Positions 9,575 to 18,178 of a stretch of DNA of 64,000 nt are shown in pieces. The position numbers and the translations under genes were made by a program. How positions within the stretch are numbered: position 1 is the stretch's first letter; the number at the start of each line of letters is the position of its first letter. Origin of the DNA: Nakamurella antarctica. Its GTDB lineage: Bacteria; Actinomycetota; Actinomycetes; Mycobacteriales; Nakamurellaceae. The stretch is taken from positions 2,418,001-2,482,000 of the forward strand of contig NZ_CP034170.1 of NCBI RefSeq assembly GCF_003860405.1, read 5' to 3'. The notes under the pieces are model-generated. The model saw nothing but the letters and a program-made list of their open reading frames with translations, did not search any database and was not told the origin of the DNA.

Positions 9575-11244
9575 CGGAAGCCAGCTTTGAGGTCACTACT
9601 TCTTCTCTGTCCGTAGTCGCGGGCGGCACCGCAGAGTTTTCGGTAAGCATCAAAAACGTGGGCCAAAAGCCCTCGGCGGAAAATCAAGCCATCACCTTGG
9701 CGGGCAACGGTGTTGCCCTGACCGGAGTGAGCCTCACATCAGCCCCAGTGGGCCAAGGCCTGCGCCCAGCGGGAGCGGCCCTGCGGGGGGCTCCCGCCAC
9801 CACCATCAGCTGCACAAACAACTCCTGCTTGCTTCCCAAGGTCGAACCCGGTGTCAGCATCTCGCTTACGGTCACCGTCACAGCGAGCCCAGACGCCCAG
9901 GGCGGCCCGAGTAGTTTCGAGATCGGCAACGTTTCCTATCCATTTGCTGTCGCGGTTCAACCGGGATATCAGAACCTCACGCTGACAGCGCTGGACTCCT
10001 TGGGAACGCCCGACGCTGGCCCCGTTGTCGCGGGTACCGCAGTCGACATGGTGTTGGCAGCGACAAACGCGGGAACGTCCAACCCCGGCCCGATCAGCCT
10101 TCCAGTACAAATGGGAGATTCGCTGATTATCGACAGTGCCTCCCCTGACCCAGCCAGTGGATCAATCTGCGAATTTGTCGGCCAGGACCTGATTTGTACG
10201 CCCGGCGCCAATGGTCTCGGGAACGTTAAATTGGGAGTTTTTGTTCGTACTGATGCAGCTGGAAGTGCGAGCTTCACTGCACGCCTGGCTGGCGAGCGCG
10301 TTGTCGCTGTCACCAATGGTGTAGAAGTCACTCCTCGTGTTGGCAACCAACCTATTGAGATCAAGGGCCACTTCGGAGCCACATCCGTCGGCGCGGCGAC
10401 ACTCGCATGTTCGACTCCCCCTAACGTGACCATTCAAACCAGTTGCCGGAGCACGTCCGCAGTCCAACCGGTCGCTCCTGTCGCGCAGCAACTGGCAATC
10501 CCTGCTGGGTCCACCGTGGCCTTCGCAGAGCTGGTCTGGGCAGCAACCTCTGGTGAATCCTCCGCCATTACCGCTGACTTTGGCTCTGGCAGGGGCCCAG
10601 AGGTACTCGCTGGCGACCTCGTTCCCGTCACGGGTGGCGCCGGCGGATTTATCGCCACCTATCGCGCCGACGTCACCGGCAAGTTGACTGGTAGCGCGGC
10701 GGTCACCGTCACCAACCTGGCCAGCTCCCTCACTACGGTCGTTGACCCGGACGCTACTCAGAGCACGCCTCCCCTCGGTGCCTGGACGCTCAGTGTCATC
10801 TGGTCTGACCCCACATCGGCGACCCGGATGGTTCAGTACAGCAATCTCAATCTGGGATCGATTCCACCGCCTGCAGTGGTAGGCGGCCCGCCGGCACTCA
10901 ATGGGCCACTCACGCTGGCTACCGGAACTTCGAGCATTGAGCGCGCGTGGCTGTCCGTGTGGGGGGCAGACCCGTGGGGGGTGAAAACGCTTAGAAACGC
11001 CGGAGTCGAAGTCACTACCTACGTTGATGGCTCTGAGGCACCGCGGCTTATTGTCGGCTCCACACCCTCCGTCCAAACGGGCTTCGATCTCGTCGAGTTC
11101 TCCTCGCAGGCGAACGCCGGGAATCTCACCCTGTCGAACCAAGGTGAATTTACCGGTCTCGATCCCGCAAATCCGTTGGCGGGCCTCTGGAACCAAGATC
11201 GCATCTGGGTGGGCCCGCTACTCATCGTTCGGAATCAAGGCTAA
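9568..11244 (+). CDS. Extracytoplasmic Ig-like (DUF11-type) half of the split sigma-factor fusion
   Basis: 558 residues with no signal peptide or own membrane helix. The GTG at 9568 has no ribosome binding site and lies inside the repeat-linker continuation, so this is almost certainly the C-terminal half of the preceding gene, not an independent one. Beta-rich, Ser/Thr/Gly-rich repeats (SVVAGGTAEFSVSIKNVG, then VVAGTAVDMVLAATNAGTSN) resemble DUF11/CARDB-like cell-surface modules. The final 250 residues (AELVWAATSG, GAWTLSVIWSD, WGVKTLRNAGVEVTTYVDG) look like a second beta-sandwich domain found in secreted actinobacterial proteins. Cys pairs (SCTNNSC, and ACST with TSC) may form disulfides outside the cell. 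The ligand is unknown. Confidence 0.75.
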   Translation: MLTEASFEVTTSSLSVVAGGTAEFSVSIKNVGQKPSAENQAITLAGNGVALTGVSLTSAPVGQGLRPAGAALRGAPATTISCTNNSCLLPKVEPGVSISLTVTVTASPDAQGGPSSFEIGNVSYPFAVAVQPGYQNLTLTALDSLGTPDAGPVVAGTAVDMVLAATNAGTSNPGPISLPVQMGDSLIIDSASPDPASGSICEFVGQDLICTPGANGLGNVKLGVFVRTDAAGSASFTARLAGERVVAVTNGVEVTPRVGNQPIEIKGHFGATSVGAATLACSTPPNVTIQTSCRSTSAVQPVAPVAQQLAIPAGSTVAFAELVWAATSGESSAITADFGSGRGPEVLAGDLVPVTGGAGGFIATYRADVTGKLTGSAAVTVTNLASSLTTVVDPDATQSTPPLGAWTLSVIWSDPTSATRMVQYSNLNLGSIPPPAVVGGPPALNGPLTLATGTSSIERAWLSVWGADPWGVKTLRNAGVEVTTYVDGSEAPRLIVGSTPSVQTGFDLVEFSSQANAGNLTLSNQGEFTGLDPANPLAGLWNQDRIWVGPLLIVRNQG

Positions 11245-11321
11245 ACCGTCTAGTTCGTGGCAATCTGTTGAGGATCGGGTGCGATCGATCGTGGACCGCT
11301 GAACAATTGCAGGAGACACCT

Positions 11322-11327
11322 TAGAAT
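11322..11327 (+). promoter_or_regulatory. -10 box (TAGAAT) for leaderless gtrA mRNA
   Basis: TAGAAT lies six bases before the GTG start of the GtrA gene, the spacing of leaderless actinobacterial transcripts. An AGGAG a little upstream at 11311 is too far to serve as the ribosome site. Confidence 0.45.
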
Positions 11328-11333
11328 GATCCG

Positions 11334-11855
11334 GTGAACCTTGTAGATCGCGTGCGGGCCGTATTGCCTGAAAAGTACCGCCAATTCTCGAAGTTCCTCA
11401 TTGTCGGCGGGTTCACCTGGGTGATCGATACCGGGCTTTTTTTGATCCTCCGTAACACGATCTTGAGCGACAAGGTCCTGACTGCCAAGATTATTCCGGT
11501 CCTCATCGCGATGATCGTCAACTACGTACTGAACCGCGAATGGTCTTTTGCCCAGCGGGGTGGTCGCGAAAAGGCACACGAAGCGTTGCTTTTCTTCCTC
11601 CTCAACGGCATTGGGCTGCTCATCAACTTGGTCCCCTTGTGGATCTCCCATTACCTACTCGGCTTCAACCTTGCCCACTACAGCACCCTGACGGTCAACA
11701 TCGTCGACGTCATTTCTGGTTCCATCATCGGCACAATTTTGGCGATGGCATTTCGTTACTGGGCTTACAAAAAATGGGTTTTTCCCGAAGTCAAGGATGA
11801 AGAATCCGCTCACCTCTCCGAGGGCAACCCGGGGAGCCCTCGAGGTACTTCATAG
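11334..11855 (+). CDS. GtrA family membrane protein
   Basis: A 173-residue protein with four predicted membrane helices: the first around FLIVGGFTWVIDTGLFLIL, the second around IIPVLIAMIVNYVLNREWSF, the third around FFLLNGIGLLINLVPLWIS, the fourth around GSIIGTILAMAFRYWAYKKW. GtrA proteins are thought to flip undecaprenyl-phosphate-linked sugars for wall or surface glycan modification. The NYVLNREWSF and RYWAYKKWVF signatures are typical of the family. The acidic C-terminal tail is cytoplasmic. It is convergent with the histidine kinase gene and corresponds by position to Rv3277. Confidence 0.92.
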   Translation: MNLVDRVRAVLPEKYRQFSKFLIVGGFTWVIDTGLFLILRNTILSDKVLTAKIIPVLIAMIVNYVLNREWSFAQRGGREKAHEALLFFLLNGIGLLINLVPLWISHYLLGFNLAHYSTLTVNIVDVISGSIIGTILAMAFRYWAYKKWVFPEVKDEESAHLSEGNPGSPRGTS

Positions 11856-11872
11856 AGTGGATCTACCTTTAA

Positions 11873-13231
11873 TTAGCAAAAGCGTGTGGGTGCATCCCAG
11901 GGCGGCGGTATCCGGGGTGAGCCGCCCGGAGCTCCGATGCTGTGAGGCGCAAACACACTAGGCGCAGACCCATTAGGCACAGAGCCACTGGGCGCAGAGT
12001 CGTCGGGGTCAGCGCGCACCAGGAACATCCCAAAAACTGGTGGGCGCGCGCGGCGCAGCTCTAGTCGTCCGCCGTCTGCTTCGATGAATGCTCTTGCCAA
12101 GGCCAAGCCCAGCCCCGAGGAGTCGGCGCCGGATATGCCACGATCAAAGATGTGGCCGGCTAACTTTTCACCGACCCCGTCGCCCTCATCCGCCACTTCC
12201 AACAGCACCAGCGGCTCACCTTGTTTGACCGTCACTCGGACTGCCCCCGCCCCGTGCATGAGGGCGTTGTCGAGGAGTACGCCGAGCGCCTCCCGCAGAC
12301 GCACCGCGGTCGCTTTCACCACTATCTGGGGTGGGCAGATCACGGTCAGCGTTCGACCAGCCGCTGCGTACACCGTTACCCACTCAGTGCGGACCTGCTC
12401 TAACGCGGTAGAGAGGCTGATTTCTGCTGCGCTCGCGGCTCGTTGCGAACGAGCATTAGCCAGCAGATCGTTCACGATGTTCACCAGCCGGTCCGTCTGC
12501 TCCAATGCGGCGCTCACGTCGGCGCGGACTACGTCATCTGGATACTCCGCAAGCTCCTCGAGCCGAAGCTGCAAGCCGGTTAAGCGGGTGCGCAGCTGAT
12601 GGGAAATCTCGCTGGCTAAGTCCCGCTCGCGTTGCAATACGGTCGAAATGTCGCCAGCCGCGGAGTCCAGGACCTCGGCCACCCGGTCCAATTCGGCGAT
12701 CTGGTATCGGCGTTTGAAGGTGCGGAAGTCGCCGGAACCCAACCTGGCAGCGCGATCGGCCAGATCCGACAACGGGTGCGTGAGCCGACGTGAAGTGATC
12801 AGCGCAACTCCGACACCCACCACGATGGACGCGAGCACTGCGAGAGCCACTAGACCAAGGGCCAAGAACTGCTCGCGTCGGAGCCGGTCGACGGGGCTGT
12901 ACAGGGTCAGCTTCCCGTTGGAGATGCTGGTGACTGCGTCGGACACCGAAACGGCCAACGGTTCAGCTCCCACCGCCTGACCAACGCCGCCCCGCTCGTA
13001 CTCCAAACGCCATCCCGGCGGCACGGAAACGCTCACGGATCGAAGGTCCATCGCGCCGTCGGTGAACTGCTGAGCGTTGAGTGAAGCATTAATTGCTTCG
13101 AGCTGCGAAGTGATGTTGCTGTGCACCAAATCGTCGACGAGGCGCCACGAGACGACGCCCAATGGCAACCCCAAGGCAATCACGGTCACCATGATCACCA
13201 TCACGATGGAGCGCAAAAGTCTGCGACGCAT
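11873..13231 (-). CDS. Membrane sensor histidine kinase
   Basis: 452 residues: TM1 at about 8-30, a short periplasmic sensor of about 90 residues, TM2 at about 121-146, HAMP (ITSRRLTHPLSDLADRA), a dimerisation domain with phospho-acceptor His211 in ASEISHQLRTRLTG, and an HATPase domain with LLDNALMHG (N box), VADEGDGV (G1) and GLGLALARAF (G2). The C-terminus carries a Ser/Pro/Asn/Gly-rich tail with SAPSGSVPNGSAPS-like repeats of unknown role. It lies nine bases downstream of its response regulator, so the pair is one operon. The signal is unknown. Confidence 0.94.
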   Translation of the reverse strand: MRRRLLRSIVMVIMVTVIALGLPLGVVSWRLVDDLVHSNITSQLEAINASLNAQQFTDGAMDLRSVSVSVPPGWRLEYERGGVGQAVGAEPLAVSVSDAVTSISNGKLTLYSPVDRLRREQFLALGLVALAVLASIVVGVGVALITSRRLTHPLSDLADRAARLGSGDFRTFKRRYQIAELDRVAEVLDSAAGDISTVLQRERDLASEISHQLRTRLTGLQLRLEELAEYPDDVVRADVSAALEQTDRLVNIVNDLLANARSQRAASAAEISLSTALEQVRTEWVTVYAAAGRTLTVICPPQIVVKATAVRLREALGVLLDNALMHGAGAVRVTVKQGEPLVLLEVADEGDGVGEKLAGHIFDRGISGADSSGLGLALARAFIEADGGRLELRRARPPVFGMFLVRADPDDSAPSGSVPNGSAPSVFAPHSIGAPGGSPRIPPPWDAPTRFC

Positions 13232-13240
13232 CTGTCAGCC

Positions 13241-13933
13241 TCAGATCACGTTAAAGCGAAAACCCAGGCCGCGGATGGTGGTGATGCGGTGCTCGATCTC
13301 AGGCTTTTCGGCGGTATCCTCGCTGTCCGCAGGGCTGATCTTGCGGCGTAACCACGACATATGCATGTCCAGAGTTTTCGAGTTTTTCATCGCCGGGTCA
13401 GCCCAAACCTCTTCGAGAACCTGCTCGCGCGTCACCACATCGCCCGCGTGGGCCATCAAGATTCTGAGCAATTCGAATTCTTTGTTTGCCAGGCCTACGG
13501 GGGCCCCGTCGACGGTGACCTGCCTAGCCCCAAGATCCATTCGGATACCGCTGCACTCCAGGATTTCCGGTGAGCGGCGGCGCAGTAGGGCGCGGACGCG
13601 TGCGAGTAACTCCCCTGTCCGGAAGGGCTTTGCCACATAGTCATCTGCGCCTGCGTCCAAGCCGACAACAAAATCAGCTTCGTCGGTCCGCGCAGTGAGC
13701 ATCAGCACGGGGGTGCTTTTGCCTGCCTGCCGAATTCGCCGACACACGTCGAGTCCGTCCCAGATGGGCAGCCCCAAGTCCAGGATGACAAGCGAAATAT
13801 CCCCCTCCAGCGCCTGATCAAGTGCGCTTTGGCCATCCTTAGCCAGCAGGACTGCATAGCCTTCGCGCTCGAGAGCGCGCGCTAAAGGTTCGGAGATATC
13901 AGGATCGTCTTCGGCCAGCAGCACGGTCATCAC
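13241..13933 (-). CDS. OmpR/PhoB-family response regulator
   Basis: Receiver domain with LLAEDDPD acidic pair, phospho-acceptor Asp52 in VILDLGLP and the conserved Lys in ADDYVAKPF, followed by a winged-helix DNA-binding domain (ANKEFELLRILMAHAGDVVTREQVLEEVW). 230 residues, full length. The first codon is a GTG immediately followed by ATG. The GTG sits six bases after TAGGCT on the minus strand, suggesting a leaderless start. It regulates unknown targets together with the downstream kinase. Confidence 0.95.
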   Translation of the reverse strand: MMTVLLAEDDPDISEPLARALEREGYAVLLAKDGQSALDQALEGDISLVILDLGLPIWDGLDVCRRIRQAGKSTPVLMLTARTDEADFVVGLDAGADDYVAKPFRTGELLARVRALLRRRSPEILECSGIRMDLGARQVTVDGAPVGLANKEFELLRILMAHAGDVVTREQVLEEVWADPAMKNSKTLDMHMSWLRRKISPADSEDTAEKPEIEHRITTIRGLGFRFNVI

Positions 13934-13939
13934 GCCGCT

Positions 13940-13945
13940 AGCCTA
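13940..13945 (-). promoter_or_regulatory. -10 box (TAGGCT) for the two-component operon
   Basis: TAGGCT on the minus strand lies six bases from the GTG start of the response regulator. Its -35 position falls near an inverted repeat at 13960-13990. Confidence 0.45.
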
Positions 13946-13959
13946 CGGTCCGCTGATGG

Positions 13960-13990
13960 CACTTACATGAGAAAGAGCCATCCGTAAGTG
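13960..13990 (-). promoter_or_regulatory. Inverted repeat upstream of the response regulator (possible operator)
   Basis: Seven-base perfect arms, CACTTAC at 13960-13966 and GTAAGTG at 13984-13990, with a 17-base spacer. The proximal arm overlaps the expected -35 region of the operon promoter. It could be an autoregulatory site or could be chance. Confidence 0.3.
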
Positions 13991-14025
13991 GGGAAAAGGC
14001 TGACGCAGCCTACCGAGCTGGTTAA

Positions 14026-15588
14026 TTACACGGGAGTGACGCCGTGTCTGCGCCGAGAAAACGTCCGATCCTTGCCACGAGCAGCAGCGATGCGGCCAAT
14101 CAGTTCGGTACGGAGGTTCTCTGGCTCGACAATGGAGTCGACTACCATTTCGGCGGCAAGCCGCACGGTATCGATATCCGCTTCGTACTCGGCGCGTCTG
14201 TCGGCCACAAACGCTGCCGCCGCCGACGGGTCGTCGAAGTCGGCAATCTTCTTGGCGTACACCGCGTTGACGGCCGCATCCGCTCCCATCACCGCTATTT
14301 TCGCCGTGGGCAGCGCAATGGTGGCGTCTGGTTCAAAACCTGGACCGGCCATCGCGTAAAGCCCGGCGCCGTAGGCCTTGCGGACCACCACGCAAAACTT
14401 TGGGACGGTTGCTTCGCAGACTGCGGAGATCATCTTCGCGCCGTGTCGGATAATTCCTTGCCTTTCGACGGCCGCACCGACCATGAAACCAGGCACGTCT
14501 GACAGGAAGATCAACGGGACATTGAACGCATCGCACAATTGCACGAAATGCGCTGCCTTGTCTGCAGAGTCGACGAAAAGCACGCCGCCCTTGAACATCG
14601 AGTTGTTCCCGACGATACCCACCACTTCGCCATTGAGGCGCCCAAAGCCGGTCGTAAGCTCACGGGCCCAGTCGGGATGGATGGGGAAATAAGTGCCATC
14701 ATCAAGCAGCGCCGCGACATAGCGGCGCATGTCGAAGGCAACCCGCTCGGCTACCGGCACCAATTCGCGGAGGTTCCCCTTCCCTGGTGGTAGCGCCGGC
14801 GCGGTGGGGGGCTGCTGCTGAAAGTTATCGGGCAGATAGCTCAGGTAGTGCGCCACCATGGCCAATGCCTCTATTTCGGTCTTCGCCAGCAGATGGCCGA
14901 CCCCGGAGACGGAGGTGTGCATCTTCGCCCCGCCCATCTCTTCCAGGGTGGTTTTTTCGCCGGTAACCATCTCCACCATACGATCGCTACCGAGGTACAT
15001 GGAGGCGTTCTTTTCGACCATGATCACCACATCGCAGAAGGCGGGAATGTAGGCCCCTCCAGCTGCGCTAGGCCCAAACAGCGCACAGACCTGCGGAATC
15101 ACCCCTGACGCCCGAACCTGGGTGTGGAAGATCTTCCCAGCGCCGCGGCGCCCGGGAAAGAGATCGACTTGATCAGTGATGCGTGCCCCAGCTGAGTCCA
15201 CTAGGTACACCATCGGAACTGATGTGGCATAGGCCTTTTCGATAATGCGGATGATCTTCTCGACTGTCCTTGCGCCCCATGAGCCGGCCTTCACCGTGGA
15301 GTCGTTGGCCATCACGCAGACATGGCGACCGCCGATGGTGGCGCCGCCGGTAATGACGCCGTCCGCGGGTAGTCCGTCAGCTAACGCATTCGCGAAGAGG
15401 CCGTCTTCGATAAAGCTGCCGTCATCGACAAGCTGTGAAATACGTTGGCGCGCAAACATCTTGCCCTTGGCCGCGTTAGCGTCGTGGTACCGCTTCGCCC
15501 CACCCGCCAGGACCTTCTCGCGGAGCTCGGCTTCGCGGCTGGAGTTAGACGTACACGGTGTGGGCTCGACTCGATCGTCGGTACTCAT
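14026..15588 (-). CDS. Acyl-CoA carboxylase carboxyltransferase (beta) subunit, AccD2-like
   Basis: Transfers carboxyl from carboxybiotin to an acyl-CoA. It has the crotonase-like halves of biotin carboxyltransferases: VYLVDSAGARITDQV and FGPSAAGGAYIPAFCDVVIMV (first half, acyl-CoA site), then LIFLSDVPGFMVG and VVVRKAYGAGLYAM (second half, biotin site). 520 residues from the ATG at 15588 (MSTDDRVE), chosen because a longer frame would run into the PH-domain gene and because GCGAGG precedes this ATG. It is a different paralogue from the accD5-type gene at 18179 and has no biotin carboxylase beside it, so it presumably uses a shared alpha subunit. Substrate unknown. Confidence 0.9.
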   Translation of the reverse strand: MSTDDRVEPTPCTSNSSREAELREKVLAGGAKRYHDANAAKGKMFARQRISQLVDDGSFIEDGLFANALADGLPADGVITGGATIGGRHVCVMANDSTVKAGSWGARTVEKIIRIIEKAYATSVPMVYLVDSAGARITDQVDLFPGRRGAGKIFHTQVRASGVIPQVCALFGPSAAGGAYIPAFCDVVIMVEKNASMYLGSDRMVEMVTGEKTTLEEMGGAKMHTSVSGVGHLLAKTEIEALAMVAHYLSYLPDNFQQQPPTAPALPPGKGNLRELVPVAERVAFDMRRYVAALLDDGTYFPIHPDWARELTTGFGRLNGEVVGIVGNNSMFKGGVLFVDSADKAAHFVQLCDAFNVPLIFLSDVPGFMVGAAVERQGIIRHGAKMISAVCEATVPKFCVVVRKAYGAGLYAMAGPGFEPDATIALPTAKIAVMGADAAVNAVYAKKIADFDDPSAAAAFVADRRAEYEADIDTVRLAAEMVVDSIVEPENLRTELIGRIAAARGKDRTFSRRRHGVTPV

Positions 15589-15604
15589 TGATGCGCCTCG
15601 CTTT

Positions 15605-16231
15605 CTAACGACGCGAAGTGTTGTCCCCGCCGGGGAAATCATTGCCCTCGTCATCGTCGGTGGTGTACTGCGCTGTCGGCCGATTACCAGCCGGCCGCGT
15701 CTGACTTCCTTGACGCGGAGCAGCCGAACCCATTCCATCACCACGGTTGCGATCGTCATCAATGAGCTGGTTGAGCAGGCTTTGAACCTTGGTCAATGCG
15801 GCGACATTGTAAAAGGACAGCGGCTGGTCTGCCGCTGATTCCACCGTCAGGTCCCCGTAGCCGAAAATACGGCCCCAGAAGCTGACGTTTGTCTCCATGT
15901 TCTGGATCCGGCCGAGCGGGATTTGGTGTTCGCGACGCTTGAAAAAGCCTGCCCTGAAGAAGATGTGGTGCGTAGTGATTACAAAATGTTCAAAACGCCA
16001 CTTGATGAACGGCACCAGCACAAACCAGAACAACAACCCCACCGCGACCACAGCGATGACGATCCAGTAAATGACATGGTTGTTTTGATCGCGTACCCAG
16101 GCAGCGAGAGCGAACGCACCGCCGATAATAAGGATGAACAGCGCGATTGGCACGACGAGCACCTTGGGTGTCGGGTGCTTATGCAGCATCACCTTTTCGC
16201 CTCGCGCCAGCAGGTGGTCCGGATACGCCAT
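15605..16231 (-). CDS. PH-domain (bPH2/DUF304) membrane protein
   Basis: Two adjacent N-terminal membrane helices (VLVVPIALFILIIGGAFALA, then VIYWIVIAVVAVGLLFWFVL) followed by a bacterial pleckstrin-homology domain (HFVITTHHIFFRAG, IPLGRIQNMETN, LTVESAADQPLSFYNV). The tail is disordered and charged. I chose the ATG at 16231 (MAYPDHLL), which follows GAAGGG, over an in-frame ATG five codons upstream. From memory this is the Rv3278c position next to birA and accD5. Function unknown. Confidence 0.88.
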   Translation of the reverse strand: MAYPDHLLARGEKVMLHKHPTPKVLVVPIALFILIIGGAFALAAWVRDQNNHVIYWIVIAVVAVGLLFWFVLVPFIKWRFEHFVITTHHIFFRAGFFKRREHQIPLGRIQNMETNVSFWGRIFGYGDLTVESAADQPLSFYNVAALTKVQSLLNQLIDDDRNRGDGMGSAAPRQGSQTRPAGNRPTAQYTTDDDEGNDFPGGDNTSRR

Positions 16232-16249
16232 GGTGGAGCCCTTCACATC

Positions 16250-16286
16250 GAGTTGAGATGCACGAGTTGAGATGCACGAGTTGACG
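16250..16286. repeat. 14-bp direct repeat upstream of the PH-domain gene
   Basis: GAGTTGAGATGCAC occurs twice in tandem (16250-16263, 16264-16277) followed by a partial third copy (GAGTTGACG). It lies just upstream of the PH-domain gene and could contain operator sites or be simple expansion. Confidence 0.6.
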
Positions 16287-16389
16287 CGGGTAGTGCAAGG
16301 TCACGCTACCGTGCTCACCCCTCTGCGACCCAGGACCTGGCGAACCTTGGTGAGTGCGACTGGCCGGCTACGCCAGTCGGCCTCGCGAG

Positions 16390-17088
16390 CTAGCGGACTG
16401 CGCGCGCACCAAAGGCAGCCGAGCCCAGCCGCACCATCGTCGCGCCGCAGGCGATGGCCAACTCAAAATCACCGCTCATCCCCATCGATAACTGCCGGGC
16501 ACCATCAAGTTTCAGCTCATCACGCATGTGTGCAAGCTGCAGATAACCTGCCTGAACGGCCGCCGCGTCCGGTGAGTTCAACCCGACCGTCATGTATCCC
16601 GTGAGCCGCACACCGGGCAAGGTGGCGATGTAAGCCGCCACTTCGGGCGCCCGCTGCGGCGTGAGGCCAGACTTCGAATCTTCCCCAGAGACATTGACCT
16701 GTAAAAAGACATCCATAACCCGCCCAGCATCGACGGATCGGTTGCTCAGTTTGCTCGCAAGATCGGCGCTGTCCACTGTCTGTATGCAGCTGACGAGAGG
16801 CAGCACCTGCCCGATCTTATTCGACTGCAGGTGCCCGATGAAGTGGGTCGTGGGCGCGAAAGCTGCTAGCTCTCTTGCCTTCTCGACCACCTCGTTGACC
16901 CGGTTCTCGCCGATCAGGTTGTAGCCGGCCTGTAGCGCTTCGATGATTCGAGCTGCGCTCTGCGTTTTCGTCGCCAGCAGTATCTTCACGTCGGTGGGTA
17001 GCCGTCCTGCAGCGACCGCTGCCGCGTCGGCACGCTGCCGGAGAGCGGCTAACTGCCGTGGCAACTCGCGGGGCTGGGGAGTCGTCAT
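16390..17088 (-). CDS. YggS family pyridoxal-phosphate homeostasis protein
   Basis: A 232-residue alanine-racemase-fold protein that binds PLP and affects amino-acid and vitamin B6 homeostasis. The PLP Lys sits in ILLATKTQSAARI, followed by NLIGENRVNEVVEKA, THFIGHLQSNK, QVNVSGEDSKSGL and LSMGMSGDFELAIACGAT, all family signatures. The ATG follows AAGGTGGGG and begins nine bases after the end of birA, suggesting co-transcription. Confidence 0.93.
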   Translation of the reverse strand: MTTPQPRELPRQLAALRQRADAAAVAAGRLPTDVKILLATKTQSAARIIEALQAGYNLIGENRVNEVVEKARELAAFAPTTHFIGHLQSNKIGQVLPLVSCIQTVDSADLASKLSNRSVDAGRVMDVFLQVNVSGEDSKSGLTPQRAPEVAAYIATLPGVRLTGYMTVGLNSPDAAAVQAGYLQLAHMRDELKLDGARQLSMGMSGDFELAIACGATMVRLGSAAFGARAVR

Positions 17089-17097
17089 CGCCCCACC

Positions 17098-17955
17098 TTA
17101 GGACGCTGGCCGCAGGTGCAATACATCGGCGGCGGTGAACGTGCACAGCTCCCCTGAATCGGAGCGCACCACGAGGCTGCCGTCTAAGGCGATGTTCGTT
17201 GCCACCCCGAGCACGGTCGCTCCTGACGGCAATTCCACCCGCACCCCAGCTCCAATGGTGGCGCACAGCGTGAGGTACTCGGCGCGGATCTGAGCCACAT
17301 CACCGTTCGCGCCCTCCCAGCGCCGCAGCAGGCTGTCGATCTCCGTCAGCACCGCCGCAGCCAACTCCGCCCGGTCCAGCGATGACGAGCCCGCAAGCAA
17401 CAAAGAGGTGGCGTCGGGCCGCGGCAGTTCCGCTTTCAGCAAGCTGACATTCAGGCCAAGACCGATCACTACTGCGCTACCAGCCATCTCGCCAAGGATT
17501 CCCGCACACTTCCTCTCGGCGCCTTCCGCATCTGTCACCAGAAGGTCGTTGGGCCACTTCAGGCTTGCGGAAACTCCACCGAGTTCGCGGCATACACGGA
17601 CTGCAGCAATACCGGCGACGACACCGGCCCAGCCGCGGGCCGCCATCGGCACGTAGGGCAGGAGCACCAGCATCGACATGGTGATCGAAGAACCGGCGGG
17701 CGCCGTCCACGTGCGGCCGAGCCGCCCCTTCCCCGCTACCTGCTCTTCGGCGATCAAAACGGCGCCATCCACCATGTTTCCATCGCGCTCGCCGCGAGCC
17801 GCAGCAGCCGCGAGATCCGTGTTGGTAGAACCTGTATGGCTCACTACGGACACTCTCCAACGGCTGTCGAGAGCCAGTAACGCCTGCACTGCCCCGGCGT
17901 CGATTGGGCGACGGGAGAGGGCTGCATGCTCGTCTAGGTCGCAATCACGTGTCAT
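17098..17955 (-). CDS. birA: Biotin--[acetyl-CoA-carboxylase] ligase (BirA, group I)
   Basis: Attaches biotin to the Lys of the biotin carboxyl carrier domain of AccA3. It has HTGSTNTDLAAAA, the ATP/biotin loop AGKGRLGRTW, LKWPNDLLV and AGILGEMAGSAVVIGLGLNV. There is no N-terminal helix-turn-helix before the catalytic domain, so unlike E. coli BirA it should not act as a repressor. The C-terminal SH3-like domain is present. It is divergent from accD5, whose carboxylase partners it modifies, and upstream of yggS. Confidence 0.95.
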   Translation of the reverse strand: MTRDCDLDEHAALSRRPIDAGAVQALLALDSRWRVSVVSHTGSTNTDLAAAAARGERDGNMVDGAVLIAEEQVAGKGRLGRTWTAPAGSSITMSMLVLLPYVPMAARGWAGVVAGIAAVRVCRELGGVSASLKWPNDLLVTDAEGAERKCAGILGEMAGSAVVIGLGLNVSLLKAELPRPDATSLLLAGSSSLDRAELAAAVLTEIDSLLRRWEGANGDVAQIRAEYLTLCATIGAGVRVELPSGATVLGVATNIALDGSLVVRSDSGELCTFTAADVLHLRPAS

Positions 17956-18178
17956 CTGTCCTCTGCCATCGTTCGCCCGTCATCGTGGGTCCTGTGCGGT
18001 GCGCTGCTGGGTGCGCTGCTTTCACTCGCGGTGGTCAGTGCAGATTACCGACGCCCAGATCTCTTGGTGGCACGCCTTCGCGTTACCGCCCGACAGCACC
18101 TTCGAGCTTCGCTATTACAGTGGGACTACTCATTATTGCCATAGTTAATTTGTTGCGACACCAGACGAAGGGCCAGCG

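Noticed and set aside
10162-11196. A 344-residue minus-strand open frame opposite the Ig-like half
   Set aside because: Arg/Cys-rich, no domain, no ribosome site; the plus strand frame has the coherent beta-domain composition.
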